Assembly: GCA_013348845.1 (NCBI GenBank)
Contig: CP054675.1
Location: 1,063,501-1,127,500 of the forward strand
Direction: 5' to 3'
DNA from: Candidatus Tepidiaquacella proteinivora
GTDB taxonomy: Bacteria > Bacteroidota > Ignavibacteria > Tepidaquicellales > Tepidaquicellaceae
DNA: 64,000 bases
Part shown: positions 18,760 through 28,766 of the stretch, one piece after another
How positions within the stretch are numbered: the first letter of the stretch is position 1
How the letters are laid out: each line of letters starts with the position of its first letter
Made by a program: the position numbers and the translations under genes
Notes under the pieces: model-generated
What the model saw: only the letters and a program-made list of their open reading frames with translations
Told to the model about the DNA's origin: nothing
The model's database searches: none

Positions 18760-19791
18760 ATGAAATACAAATTATTTGGTAAAAGTGGTCTCAGAGTATC
18801 AGAAATATGCCTTGGCACTATGACATTTGGACAGGAATGGGAATTAGGTGCTGGATATGAAGACAGTAAAAAAGTTTTTGATGTATTTGTAAACGCAGGT
18901 GGAAATTTTATTGATACAGCAAATCGTTATACTGAAGGGACAAGTGAAAAATGGGTCGGAGAATTTATTTCTTCTGATAGGGATCATTTCGTACTTGCTA
19001 CTAAATATACTTTACATGACAGAAGGGATGACCCGAATTTTAACGGGAATCACAGGAAAAACTTATTCCGTTCTGTTGATGGAAGTCTAAAGAGATTAAA
19101 AACTGATTATATTGATTTATTATGGGTGCATGTATGGGACTTTACAACAGCTCCAGAAGAAGTTATGCGAAGTCTTGATGATATAATTAGTTCTGGAAAA
19201 GTTCATTACATTGGAATATCAGATACTCCTGCATGGATTGTATCAAGAGCTAATACAATCTCTGAAATGAAAGGCTGGCATGCATTTACAGGTTTACAAA
19301 TAGAATATAGCCTTATACAAAGGACACCAGAGCGCGAATTGTTGCCTATGGCAAAATCATTAGACATAGCAGTTACTCCTTGGGCTCCATTAGGAGGAGG
19401 TACCTTGACCGGAAAATATCTAAATGAAAATACTTCCAACGGGAGATTACCCGCTGACTCCAAGCGGAGGAACGAACAGGCATTGAAAATTGCTAAAGAA
19501 GTAGTTGCTGTTGCTAAAGAATTAGGAAAATCACCTGCAGAGATTGCAATAAACTGGACAAGACAAAAGGATCAGGTTATTATTCCTATAATTGGTGCAA
19601 GGTATGAGAACCAGATTAAAGAATGGATTGGATGTGTAGATTTCACTATTCCGGATGAATTAATGAAAAGACTTGACGAAGTTAGTAAGATTGATTTAGG
19701 ATTTCCCCACGAATTTTTAAGAAACCCATCGATTCAGGATGTTATTTTTGGTGGTACACAGGATAAAATAATAAGACACAAAGAATTCTGA
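18760..19791 (+). CDS. Aldo/keto reductase
   Basis: This 343-residue NAD(P)H-dependent oxidoreductase of the AKR superfamily has the (beta/alpha)8 layout. The catalytic tetrad is visible as Asp52 and Tyr57 (IDTANRYTEG), Lys82 (LATKYT) and His124 (LWVHVWD). The C-terminal cofactor segment includes IPIIGAR. It resembles the YajO/PdxI-like general group, for which the physiological carbonyl substrate is usually unknown. It is flanked by a terminator upstream and a bidirectional hairpin downstream, so it is probably transcribed alone. Confidence 0.93.
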   Translation: MKYKLFGKSGLRVSEICLGTMTFGQEWELGAGYEDSKKVFDVFVNAGGNFIDTANRYTEGTSEKWVGEFISSDRDHFVLATKYTLHDRRDDPNFNGNHRKNLFRSVDGSLKRLKTDYIDLLWVHVWDFTTAPEEVMRSLDDIISSGKVHYIGISDTPAWIVSRANTISEMKGWHAFTGLQIEYSLIQRTPERELLPMAKSLDIAVTPWAPLGGGTLTGKYLNENTSNGRLPADSKRRNEQALKIAKEVVAVAKELGKSPAEIAINWTRQKDQVIIPIIGARYENQIKEWIGCVDFTIPDELMKRLDEVSKIDLGFPHEFLRNPSIQDVIFGGTQDKIIRHKEF

Positions 19792-19794
19792 TTT

Positions 19795-19838
19795 AAAAAT
19801 ATGCTTACTTTCCCTTCAAAGAAAGTAAGCATATTTTA
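19795..19838. terminator. Bidirectional terminator between convergent genes
   Basis: A long hairpin (AAAATATGCTTACTTTC paired with GAAAGTAAGCATATTTT, 8-base loop) lies between the aldo/keto reductase gene and the oppositely oriented zinc-ribbon genes. A/T runs on both sides allow it to work in both directions. Confidence 0.88.
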
Positions 19839-19855
19839 GAAAAAATAAAAAGATA

Positions 19856-20251
19856 CTAATCAAGTTTACTTCCACAGGAAGTACAGAATTTTGCGTCAAG
19901 GGGCAATTCAGCACCACAGGAACATTTCTTAGTTTTTGGAGGAGTTTTACCAATAACTTCCTCTGCTGCTTTACGAACTTCTTCAAGTTCTTTTTCTTTC
20001 AATTCAATTTGTTTATCAATATTCTCTATCTCATTAAATTTATCCTTAAATTTATCTATATCAAATGTTCCTGCCTTATGCATATTGTAAAATTCTGTTC
20101 CCACAGTAAGAAGGAGAGAAGATTTTCTTTGATTCAAATTACTTATCTCTCCTTTAATTTTAGTGGTATCTACTAATTCTTTAGACTTGACTTTCATCTT
20201 TGTAATTCCTTCGTCAAGTCCTTTCTTTAGCTTATCAAAAAAATCTGCCAT
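19856..20251 (-). CDS. Small coiled-coil protein with C-terminal zinc ribbon
   Basis: This 131-residue protein starts MADFFDKLKKGLDEG. I chose the ATG at 20251 because GGAG lies 6 bases upstream (258-261); an in-frame TTG four codons earlier is less likely. Residues about 30-105 are highly charged and helical, probably coiled coil. The C terminus is a double-CxxC zinc ribbon (CSCGAELPLDAKFCTSCG). Such proteins occur widely in bacteria without known function. It follows the zinc-ribbon membrane gene and is probably co-transcribed with it, which suggests a membrane protein and soluble partner pair; that is inference. Confidence 0.75.
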   Translation of the reverse strand: MADFFDKLKKGLDEGITKMKVKSKELVDTTKIKGEISNLNQRKSSLLLTVGTEFYNMHKAGTFDIDKFKDKFNEIENIDKQIELKEKELEEVRKAAEEVIGKTPPKTKKCSCGAELPLDAKFCTSCGSKLD

Positions 20252-20270
20252 AATTAACTCCAATTAAATT

Positions 20271-20786
20271 TTATTTTAATTTAGCTCCACACTGGCTGCA
20301 AAAAGTCTCAGTTGATTTAATAATAGCCCCACATGAGGGACATTTTATTGTCTCTGAAGTAAAAGTAACATTACCTTTTAAAAATAACTCATAGGCATTA
20401 TATCCAATAATTCCGAGAGTAAAAATTAACATAAAGAAAAAACCGATCTTTAAAGATCGTGGATTATATATTTTAGGGTCTTGGTACGGTAATATTCGAA
20501 ATATCACAGTAATAATTGTAAATAATAAAATCACACCTCCTAAAATTAATTCAATTAAATTCTTTTTTCCTTTAAAAACAATTGCAACTATTAAACCTGC
20601 TATTACACAATAGAAATTAACTAACATTGTATAATAAAAAGCCCAATAGCCAACTGTAATATATGTAATACCTACCATATGCATACCAGTAATAGTATAT
20701 TATTTCACTCCATAAAAAGGTAATACGAATGAAACTAAAATCAATCCGAATAAAATTGTTGAAATGTATGGTTTTAATGGTTGCAT
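20271..20786 (-). CDS. Zinc-ribbon membrane protein, reading frame interrupted by in-frame TAA
   Basis: The uninterrupted part (20271-20684, 137 codons from ATG) has three hydrophobic segments and a C-terminal zinc ribbon (CPSCGAIIKSTETFCSQCG). The same frame continues upstream of a single TAA at 20700-20702, giving MQPLKPYISTILFGLILVSF and then VLPFYGVK from an ATG at 20784-20786. That piece is a good N-terminal transmembrane start of the kind seen in small zinc-ribbon membrane proteins of Bacteroidota. Without the stop the protein would be 171 residues. Either the gene is a recent pseudogene, translation restarts at 20684, or the stop is an assembly error. The next gene starts 20 bases downstream. 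Confidence 0.7.
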
Positions 20787-20996
20787 AATAAAATATTTAA
20801 TAGTTTATAAATTTTATTAAAGTATAAAATGTGAAATTATTTAAATAAATTCAAATATATTAGTAATACACAAATATAAATTGTTTTATAACCTTCATAT
20901 TAACTTTTGTCCATTATTTATAGGTATCAAATTTATAGTATTGAAGAGGAAAGGAATATTTTTTAAATTAAAGAGTTAAATAAAAAGGAGGATAAA

Positions 20997-22613
20997 ATGA
21001 GAAAATATTTTTTACTTGTTATCGCAATTATATTTTTTATTAATTCAATATCTTATACACAAGAAATGACAATAAAAGAAAAAGTTGAGAGATATAAACA
21101 AGTTACATTAACTTCAGATTTAAGCTGGTTAAGTTCTAACGAAAAACGGATGATACCAATTCTCATTGAAATTGCAAATATAATGGACAATTTATTCTGG
21201 CAACAAAATTATGGCGACAAAGAAAAATTATTAAATTTAATTACTGATGACTTTGAAAAAAAATATGTTCTAATTAACTATGGTCCTTGGGATCAGCTGG
21301 ATGGGGAAAAGCCATTCATTAAAGGATTTGGAGATAAACCTAAAGGAGCAAATTTTTATCCTGTTGATATGACTATAGAAGAATTTAATAATCTTAAAGA
21401 TGAGAGTAAAACCAGCCCATATACTATTTTGAGAAGAGATTCTAAAGGTAACTTAATTGTAATCCCGTATAGTGTAGCTTACGAAAAAGAACTTAAAGAA
21501 GCATATTCCCTTATGCTAAAAGCGTCAGAACTTGCAGAAGATGAAGGATTAAAAAAATATTTAAAATTAAGAGCAGAAGCACTAATTACAGATAATTATC
21601 AGCCAAGTGATTTCGCATGGATGGAAATGAAAACATCAAATATAGATTTTATTGTGGGACCTATCGAAAATTATACTGATGGATTATTTGGATATAAAAC
21701 TGCCTTTGAGTCTTTCATATTAATTAAAGATAAAAAATGGAGCAATAAATTAAATAAGTTTACTTCTCTTTTACCGGATATACAAAAATCATTGCCGGTG
21801 GAAGAAAAATATAAAACAGAAACACCTGGTTTAGAATCGGACTTAAATGTTTACGATGCTATTTATTTTGCAGGCGATTGCAATGCAGGGAGCAAAACAA
21901 TTGCAATTAACTTACCAAATAATGAAGAAGTTCAGTTGAAAAAAGGTTCAAGAAGACTGCAATTAAAAAATGTAATGAAAGCAAAGTTTGATAATATTAT
22001 GATTCCCATTTCTGAAATATTAATAGTACCGGAACAAAGAAAATATGTAAAATTTAATGCTTTCTTTGAAAACACAATGTTCCATGAAGTTGCTCATGGT
22101 CTTGGTATAAAGAATACAATTACTGGCGCCGGAACGGTCAGAGAGGTGTTAAAAGATATGTATTCATCCATTGAAGAGGGAAAAGCAGACATACTTGGAT
22201 TATATCTGGTTACACAACTCTATGAAATGGGTGAATTAACAGAAGGAGAACTTATGGATAACTATGTAACATTTGTAACAGGTATATTTCGTTCATGCAG
22301 ATTTGGTGCAGCAAGTCCACATGGAAAAGCAAACATGGTAAGATTCTACTACTTTCTTGACAAAGGTGCTATTTCAAGAAATGAAAAAGGTATGTATTCC
22401 ATTAACTTTGAAAAAATGAAAGTTGCCGTAGAATCATCTGTAAAAGAAATATTAACAATTCAGGGTAATGGAGATTATGAATTAGCAAAATCCATCATAG
22501 AAAAAGATGGTTATATAAAAGAAATATTAAAATTAGACCTTGATAGAATAAATTCTTCGAACATACCGGTAGATATAGTGTTCAATATGGGTCTTGAATA
22601 TTTAAACTTTTAA
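20997..22613 (+). CDS. Exported zinc peptidase of the dipeptidyl-peptidase III (M49) type
   Basis: This 538-residue protein has a signal peptide (residues 1 to about 21). The zinc site is His363-Glu364-x-x-His367 (MFHEVAHGLG), with the second motif EEGKAD in which Glu394 should be the third ligand. Together these match the DPP III layout (HExxxH plus EECRAE in the human enzyme), but with the shorter pentapeptide form. A strong AGGAGG site precedes the ATG. The expected role is release of dipeptides from oligopeptide N termini outside the cytoplasm. The next gene starts 10 bases downstream. The family call is good; the substrate is not known. Confidence 0.8.
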   Translation: MRKYFLLVIAIIFFINSISYTQEMTIKEKVERYKQVTLTSDLSWLSSNEKRMIPILIEIANIMDNLFWQQNYGDKEKLLNLITDDFEKKYVLINYGPWDQLDGEKPFIKGFGDKPKGANFYPVDMTIEEFNNLKDESKTSPYTILRRDSKGNLIVIPYSVAYEKELKEAYSLMLKASELAEDEGLKKYLKLRAEALITDNYQPSDFAWMEMKTSNIDFIVGPIENYTDGLFGYKTAFESFILIKDKKWSNKLNKFTSLLPDIQKSLPVEEKYKTETPGLESDLNVYDAIYFAGDCNAGSKTIAINLPNNEEVQLKKGSRRLQLKNVMKAKFDNIMIPISEILIVPEQRKYVKFNAFFENTMFHEVAHGLGIKNTITGAGTVREVLKDMYSSIEEGKADILGLYLVTQLYEMGELTEGELMDNYVTFVTGIFRSCRFGAASPHGKANMVRFYYFLDKGAISRNEKGMYSINFEKMKVAVESSVKEILTIQGNGDYELAKSIIEKDGYIKEILKLDLDRINSSNIPVDIVFNMGLEYLNF

Positions 22614-22623
22614 ATAGATTTAT

Positions 22624-23487
22624 TTGAAACCAATAATTTTTTTATTCGCAATCATCATTTGTTTCCCAATAGCTCTCAAAGCACAAGAAGAAGAGGAAGA
22701 AATAGAATACAGATATCAAGAACCAAAATTCAATAAGCTATTTGTTATAGTTGGAAGTAATTACGGAATTTCTTTATACGATATTAATCCCCATACATCT
22801 TCATTTAATAACAATTTTAGTGTTGATTTAAAACTTTCTTTAATAAATCAATATGTAGAACGAAAAAGTAGTTATGCTTTATTATTAAGGTATTATTTTT
22901 CAAAAGGAGAAAAAAGTTTAGGTGGTTCAGATGATAATTCAAAAATTTCTGTAAGCGCAACAAAGTTCGGGGCTAATTTAGATATTAGTACCGGATATTA
23001 TTCAGAAAATTTCTCTATATATCCATATTTCTCTGTTCCTTCTTTCTTGTTAACCTATAGTTATCTAAAAATAAATAATTTACCAGTATTTATTCCTGAT
23101 AATGAAAAAGAATACATTCAATCTTTTGAAGAAAAAATCAGATTTGGTACTCATAGGGAAATTGGAATCCTGTTTTTAATTAATAATAAATATTCAATTG
23201 AAATAGGTTATCAGAATTATATTATCTACCCACGTTATCTTTTTCTGAAAGATTTCGGAAGTCATATGTTAGAAACATTTGCAGCTGTGATAATTTCCTT
23301 CCCAACTATGACGATGGAAATGTTACAACCTAATCCTTTAAGGTCTTCAATAGCTAATTTATTATCACAGGGCGCTTTAACTTATTTATTCTCAAAATTA
23401 CGAAAGGATAAAATGTATTGGCCATTCAATTCAAAACCTGGTTTAAGCTTCGATGAATTCAAACTCGGATTTGGTATAGCATTTTAA
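22624..23487 (+). CDS. Exported protein, probable outer-membrane beta-barrel
   Basis: This 287-residue protein starts at TTG (22624), 10 bases after the peptidase stop. The N terminus LKPIIFLFAIIICFPIALKAQ is a good signal peptide, followed by an acidic run EEEEEIEYRYQEP. The rest alternates hydrophobic and polar residues, is rich in Tyr and Phe, and ends with FKLGFGIAF, a beta-barrel-like final strand with terminal Phe. I do not recognise a family. Coupling to the exported peptidase suggests joint expression. Confidence 0.6.
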   Translation: MKPIIFLFAIIICFPIALKAQEEEEEIEYRYQEPKFNKLFVIVGSNYGISLYDINPHTSSFNNNFSVDLKLSLINQYVERKSSYALLLRYYFSKGEKSLGGSDDNSKISVSATKFGANLDISTGYYSENFSIYPYFSVPSFLLTYSYLKINNLPVFIPDNEKEYIQSFEEKIRFGTHREIGILFLINNKYSIEIGYQNYIIYPRYLFLKDFGSHMLETFAAVIISFPTMTMEMLQPNPLRSSIANLLSQGALTYLFSKLRKDKMYWPFNSKPGLSFDEFKLGFGIAF

Positions 23488-23548
23488 TAAAAGAATCTTG
23501 AAGTAATTTAAAACTATTAATCATTTATAATAAAGCTATGCCATTTAC

Positions 23549-24505
23549 TTAAACACCATATACAAATCCATCAGCAATAACAATAAAATCATTTCCATCA
23601 AACTTGTACAAATATAATCCGTTACCCTCATAATATCCTTGATCTGCAAGAATTTCATCAAGACCATCTCCATCGACATCAATAATTCCCTTTACCATAA
23701 AATAGTCATAGTCTTTATCTTTAACAGATATCATTTTATAGACAACATTACCATCTTTATCAGTAATAAATGAAGTATTAATATAAAACTCAGAAGTAAT
23801 ATTCTGGGAAAAATTTATTATATATTGTTCTTCATCTTTATTTGTAAAATGTCCTTTAAAAAACCTAAAACTATCTTCATAAAAAGTATCAATCACAACA
23901 AGTTTATCTCTATCTTCTTCAGAATCATAAATTTTTACTTTTTTACCACTAAGGGTATTTATAATTATGTTTTTAAAGTTATCTACTGTATTTCTATCAT
24001 GTAATTGTTTTAAATTTAGGATGCTCATATTCTCATATTTTGAAATAACAACAGGTTCATCTATTTCTACCTGCTCATCATTCTTATATTCGAGAACTAC
24101 ATAGAAAATATTTCCATTAATGTATGTATCAGATGGGATGAGACAATAAGAAGTAACTATTCCTTTAAATACACCCTTAGAAGTTGATATATAAAACTCT
24201 TCGTCTGTTTTAATATTTGTGAGTTTTTTAAATTCGGGATAATACTCATTAAAATATAAATATCCCGTATCCTGAAGAGAATAGCCCTTATTTATTAAAA
24301 ATTTTTCAATATAATTCATATAATCTTCATATATAGAGCCATATTCATTTTCCTTCCATAAAGACTCATTGTTCGCAAAAATATGGTCCTGTAAAAGAAT
24401 TTTTTTCTCTCCGATTGAAATACCTATATATACATTATTATTAAAAGAAAACGCAAAATTTAAAAATAGAAAAAATAAAATTATTAAAGAAAGAATATTT
24501 CTCAT
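23549..24505 (-). CDS. Exported hypothetical protein with a C-terminal FG-GAP-like repeat
   Basis: This 318-residue protein has a signal peptide (residues 1 to about 20, LFFLFLNFAFSFNN). Most of it is unrecognised alpha/beta sequence. Near the C terminus is one DVDGDGLDEIL segment, the calcium-binding D-x-D-x-D-G loop typical of FG-GAP/VCBS repeats, followed by GLYLYKFDGNDF. No catalytic motif is visible. It lies 31 bases downstream of the Omp28-like T9SS gene on the same strand and may share its transcript. Confidence 0.65.
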   Translation of the reverse strand: MRNILSLIILFFLFLNFAFSFNNNVYIGISIGEKKILLQDHIFANNESLWKENEYGSIYEDYMNYIEKFLINKGYSLQDTGYLYFNEYYPEFKKLTNIKTDEEFYISTSKGVFKGIVTSYCLIPSDTYINGNIFYVVLEYKNDEQVEIDEPVVISKYENMSILNLKQLHDRNTVDNFKNIIINTLSGKKVKIYDSEEDRDKLVVIDTFYEDSFRFFKGHFTNKDEEQYIINFSQNITSEFYINTSFITDKDGNVVYKMISVKDKDYDYFMVKGIIDVDGDGLDEILADQGYYEGNGLYLYKFDGNDFIVIADGFVYGV

Positions 24506-24536
24506 AATAGATATTCTGATATTTAAAATTGTTATA

Positions 24537-26396
24537 TTACTTTAGTAACACCATTGATTTTATCTCAGAATATTCTTCAGTTTCAAGCCGATAGAAATAA
24601 ATTCCACTTGACAAAGCAGAACCATCGAAATCAGTTTCATAATATCCCGCCTCAAGATAATTATTAACTACAACTTCAACAAGTCTTCCTAATAAATCAA
24701 ATACCTTTATCGTAACAATTCCTGATTTTGGCAATGCAAATTTTATCTTTGTAACGGGGTTAAAAGGATTTGGATAATTCTGCATTAGTTCATACTTGTT
24801 GGGAATTTCTGAACCTAAATGTTTAACTGAAATATTTATCGTATCGAAGATTGCAATTTGATTAATAAAATTATTCATTGTAACCTGAAATGTAGGATTT
24901 GTCCCATTGTATGAACCCTGACCACCACCTACCCATCTATTAAAATAATAAGTTTTATTATTGAATTGAACCTGAAGTGGTGAAATAGATACTGTTACAA
25001 CTGAACCAGAATCATGATATTGATTTCCGTTGGATATTGTAACTAAGGGGAAAATGCCACTTGGATTTGTTGATGCTTGCAATTTCCACTGAAGTTTATA
25101 ATATGCAATATATTGATTGGTAGTAGTATTTACAGTAATAGTTTGAGTTGTATCTCCGGAATTACTCCAGTTCTGGAAAACATATTGATAAGAAGTATAA
25201 TTTGCAGGAGAAATAGCCTGTAAAGTATGTGTAGAGCCAACTTCCCAATCAAAAACAGAAAATGTTGTATATGTATTTCCGTCGACTTTATATTGAACGA
25301 CGCCGTTACGATTAGTACCAATTAAAACATAATTTCTGTTAACAAGATAAGATACTGTTGTTTTATGAGTCTTACTATTAGCATCAGAAGCAGTTAAAAT
25401 AATTTGATATACACCTGAAGGAGCTGAAGAAGTTGAATTCACCTGAACAAGTAATGAATCATTCAAATTTGTCAGAGTGTTTCCATTTGGGAAACTTACA
25501 GTTATATTTGAGTTATTCGGAGAAACTGAAGCACTGAAAGTTAATGGCATATTATACCCTGCTGCTTTAAGTGGAACCCTAATTCTAAAAGTTCCGCTTG
25601 CACTTTGACCTTGGGGTACAGACCTATAAGCCGGATAAGGTAACAATGTAAAATTTAAAGTCTTTTTTGCTGCACCAAGAATTTCTTTGTTTGCAGCCTG
25701 CACAAAAGCGAGATAACTAATCTGATTTTGATTCCAGATAGTATCTCTTTTAAAACGATATTCTACTGTTTGCAATGTGCCGGGGAATAATGTAATTGGG
25801 CTTCCATTTCCATTTGGGAACATTCTTCTCATTACCCAGTAGAAATCGGTTTCTCCATTCGTCCCCGGAGGATATTGATAGTGAATATGATTTTCTAATA
25901 CTGCAATATGAAGAGTAGCATTAGGATTAGCTAAATAGGATTCACAATAAACGGTTACTCTTACAAGTAAACTGTCTCCCCCCGCAAAAGCACTATCCGA
26001 TAATAATATAGTTACGGGACTGAGAATATTTTCTCTAACTCCATAATAATATTGAAATGTGCTTTGAGAATAAGGAGGTGAAATACTATTAATCCCATCA
26101 AAAAATGAGTGCGGAATAGAATTAACGTTATAGTATGTTCTTCTCGCATTATTATCATTTGGATTGTATAAGTACATCGGATCATTTCCCGGGGAGGGCC
26201 AATTCATATGATATGCGAGTGCTGCTAATCTTTCAGGGTCTTTCGAATTAACGAATGCTGTTAATATAGGATTATTTGATGCACAAGGTCCACACGTTGA
26301 ACTTGTAAAGAATTCAATAAGCATCATTCTATCCCCTGAATATGATATGGAGAATATTAATATGACTAATAATAATGTAAATAATAATTTTTTCAT
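24537..26396 (-). CDS. T9SS-exported thioredoxin-fold (Omp28-like) protein
   Basis: This 619-residue protein has a signal peptide (residues 1 to about 20). A thioredoxin-like Omp28-type domain follows (about 22-250), with the redox pair in TSSTCGPCASNN and the facing cis-proline segment SIPHSFFDG. The middle has beta-sandwich repeats, including two similar NW...V.G segments in which a Gly/Trp-rich block recurs. The C-terminal T9SS domain begins MQNYPNPFNPVTKIKF and ends SMVLLK. The protein is expected on the cell surface or outside. A disulfide exchange role is plausible from CGPC but not shown. Confidence 0.85.
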   Translation of the reverse strand: MKKLLFTLLLVILIFSISYSGDRMMLIEFFTSSTCGPCASNNPILTAFVNSKDPERLAALAYHMNWPSPGNDPMYLYNPNDNNARRTYYNVNSIPHSFFDGINSISPPYSQSTFQYYYGVRENILSPVTILLSDSAFAGGDSLLVRVTVYCESYLANPNATLHIAVLENHIHYQYPPGTNGETDFYWVMRRMFPNGNGSPITLFPGTLQTVEYRFKRDTIWNQNQISYLAFVQAANKEILGAAKKTLNFTLLPYPAYRSVPQGQSASGTFRIRVPLKAAGYNMPLTFSASVSPNNSNITVSFPNGNTLTNLNDSLLVQVNSTSSAPSGVYQIILTASDANSKTHKTTVSYLVNRNYVLIGTNRNGVVQYKVDGNTYTTFSVFDWEVGSTHTLQAISPANYTSYQYVFQNWSNSGDTTQTITVNTTTNQYIAYYKLQWKLQASTNPSGIFPLVTISNGNQYHDSGSVVTVSISPLQVQFNNKTYYFNRWVGGGQGSYNGTNPTFQVTMNNFINQIAIFDTINISVKHLGSEIPNKYELMQNYPNPFNPVTKIKFALPKSGIVTIKVFDLLGRLVEVVVNNYLEAGYYETDFDGSALSSGIYFYRLETEEYSEIKSMVLLK

Positions 26397-26487
26397 TGTA
26401 ATTATGTTTAATTTATAGATATTTAAAAATAATACTTATAATTTTTAAATAAAACAAATATTATTTTTACAAAATTATAATAGTTAT

Positions 26488-28605
26488 ATGAGTAAGAAGT
26501 CATTTATATCAGTTACTGTTTTACTTTTCATTTTCTTAGTTCAGAATACACTCTCACAAATTTTTAACGATGATATAAAGAATATTTTAATGTTACAGGA
26601 TAGCAGAACCCCCGGAAAAGACAAAATTTTATTAAATTATCTTTATAGTAACGATGCAGAAGTCATATTAAAAACATTAATCGCATTAGCAAATATTCAG
26701 GATACTACAACAGTTAATGCTATCGGAAATTTGATAAATCATAATAATAATCTTATCAGAAAACAAACTGCTTTCACTTTAGGACAAATTAATTGCTTTG
26801 AATCAAAAAGTATTCTTGAAGAAGCACTCTTGAAAGAAAATGATATTTTAGTTAAAAGTGAAATAGTAAATTCACTTGGTAAGGTTGGTGATGATAATTC
26901 ATTAGAACTAATAACAAAAATGAATATTCAAAATGATGAGCTAAATAGTACTATTGCGTTGTCAATTGCAAGATTTGCAATAAGAAATATAAAATCTGAA
27001 GAAGCAATTAATACTCTGAAAAAAATTCTAAGAACTGATTTCAGTAATAAGGCAGAATCAAATGTTGCATACGCATTTTATAGAATGAGAGATGGGAAGT
27101 TATTATCTAATGCAGAAAAAGACCTGGAAATACTCATAAAATCTGACAATCCTTTATCAAGAATGTGGGTATATCCCGCTTTAAGTTATATTGGAAAATC
27201 AGAATATTTAAGCATAATATATAATAACTACGAATTTGAAAAAAACTGGAAAGTCAAAGTAAATATAATCAATTCACTTATTAATTATGTTATGAAAAAT
27301 AATTCTGTTATTTCAGCCGGGATGGTAAAATTACTAACAGAAGCAATTAACGATGTTAATGTAAATGTAAGAATTACAGCATTAAGACAAATAGGTGAAA
27401 TATTTTCACAATTAAATGAGAAAAATTTAATAGCAGAAAAAATATTACCGGAAATAGAAAAATATTTCTTGAATAAAAAAGCAATAAACTACTATGAAAC
27501 AGGAGAAGCTTTAATTTCATATTCAAAAATAAAAAAAGATAATGCTAAAGATTTTCTACTAAACTATTTATCAACAACTGAGAATTATCCATTAAAATCA
27601 TATATTATAAAAGCATTTAAATATATATCAGATTATAAAATTCATAAACAAATAAAAGAAAAAATATCTCAGGAAGTAAATAAATACATTGAAGAAAAAG
27701 GAATGGTTTTTAGTGATTTTATGCAAGATAAGGTTCTTGCAGAGATTTACTTATCATATATCGAACTGTTAAGCTCTATGGTTGAAAAAATTGAAGAAAC
27801 AGATTATAATGAATTCAGGTTAATATTTTCTGAGTTTCTCAATTCTAAAGACCCGCGTATAGTTGAATTATGTCTTAATTCATTGAAGAATGAAAAATTC
27901 TATAAATATTCAGGAGAAACATCAATGGTCCTTTTATATGATTATAACAATTTAATATACCCAAGAGATAAAGAAGTAATGAAATTATATATTGAAGAGT
28001 TTGGTAATTTAAAAATTGAAGGAGCAATTGAAATTTTAAAAACAAATCTGAATTCACCGGATTTTGAAATTGCAAAATTATCAGCAGAATCATTAAAGAA
28101 GATTACAGGAGAAGATTATACTTTTTCTGCATCAATAAAAACATTTTATGATTGGAAATATATTGATGAACTTTCTTCTAAAAGATATGCAGAGATAGAA
28201 ACGACAAAAGGTACAATAAAAATAGAGCTGTTTTTAGAAGATACCCCATTTACAGTAGCAAATTTTATCAGACTTGCGGAATCAGGATATTATAATGGAA
28301 CAACATTTCACAGAGTAGTACCGAATTTTGTTATACAGGGAGGTGATCCAAGCGGAACCGGATGGGGTGGTCCCGAATATACAATCAGAACTGAAATATT
28401 TAACTGTAATTTCGAAACAGGAACAATAGGTATGGCGTCATCAGGAAAGGACACAGAAGGCAGCCAATTTTTTATAATGCATTCTCCACATTATCATTTA
28501 GATGGTAGATATACACTTTTTGGAAAAGTTATTGATGGAATGGAAGTTGTAGATAATATTTATATTGATGATTGTATATTAAAAATAACTTTCTCTGTAA
28601 ATTGA
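26488..28605 (+). CDS. Exported HEAT-repeat protein with C-terminal cyclophilin domain
   Basis: This 705-residue protein has a signal peptide (residues 1 to about 23). About 530 residues of alpha-helical HEAT-like repeats follow, with recurring ALxx[15 protein letters not shown]-type units. The C-terminal cyclophilin-type peptidyl-prolyl isomerase domain starts at [15 protein letters not shown] (about residue 570). The active-site region [17 protein letters not shown] is intact, with the conserved Arg, and [10 protein letters not shown] is also typical. It probably acts in the periplasm as a folding factor with a scaffold arm. A hairpin follows the stop codon at once. Confidence 0.87.
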   Translation: MSKKSFISVTVLLFIFLVQNTLSQIFNDDIKNILMLQDSRTPGKDKILLNYLYSNDAEVILKTLIALANIQDTTTVNAIGNLINHNNNLIRKQTAFTLGQINCFESKSILEEALLKENDILVKSEIVNSLGKVGDDNSLELITKMNIQNDELNSTIALSIARFAIRNIKSEEAINTLKKILRTDFSNKAESNVAYAFYRMRDGKLLSNAEKDLEILIKSDNPLSRMWVYPALSYIGKSEYLSIIYNNYEFEKNWKVKVNIINSLINYVMKNNSVISAGMVKLLTEAINDVNVNVRITALRQIGEIFSQLNEKNLIAEKILPEIEKYFLNKKAINYYETGEALISYSKIKKDNAKDFLLNYLSTTENYPLKSYIIKAFKYISDYKIHKQIKEKISQEVNKYIEEKGMVFSDFMQDKVLAEIYLSYIELLSSMVEKIEETDYNEFRLIFSEFLNSKDPRIVELCLNSLKNEKFYKYSGETSMVLLYDYNNLIYPRDKEVMKLYIEEFGNLKIEGAIEILKTNLNSPDFEIAKLSAESLKKITGEDYTFSASIKTFYDWKYIDELSSKRYAEIETTKGTIKIELFLEDTPFTVANFIRLAESGYYNGTTFHRVVPNFVIQGGDPSGTGWGGPEYTIRTEIFNCNFETGTIGMASSGKDTEGSQFFIMHSPHYHLDGRYTLFGKVIDGMEVVDNIYIDDCILKITFSVN

Positions 28606-28638
28606 AAAGCGGAGCTTCATTTTAAGAACTCCGCTTTA
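28606..28638. terminator. Hairpin between convergent genes, probable terminator
   Basis: AAAGCGGAG pairs with CTCCGCTTT across a 14-base loop, right after the HEAT-cyclophilin stop. The T tract is short in both directions, so termination strength is uncertain. Confidence 0.65.
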
Positions 28639-28766
28639 AATCATATATGAGGGAGAGTATGATTAAGGTTTCGTCTTAAAATTAACCTGCAATATTTATA
28701 CCAATAAAATAAATAAATTTCAGCCCAGAAAGTATAATTTGATTAAATTTTCATCTCATTATGATA

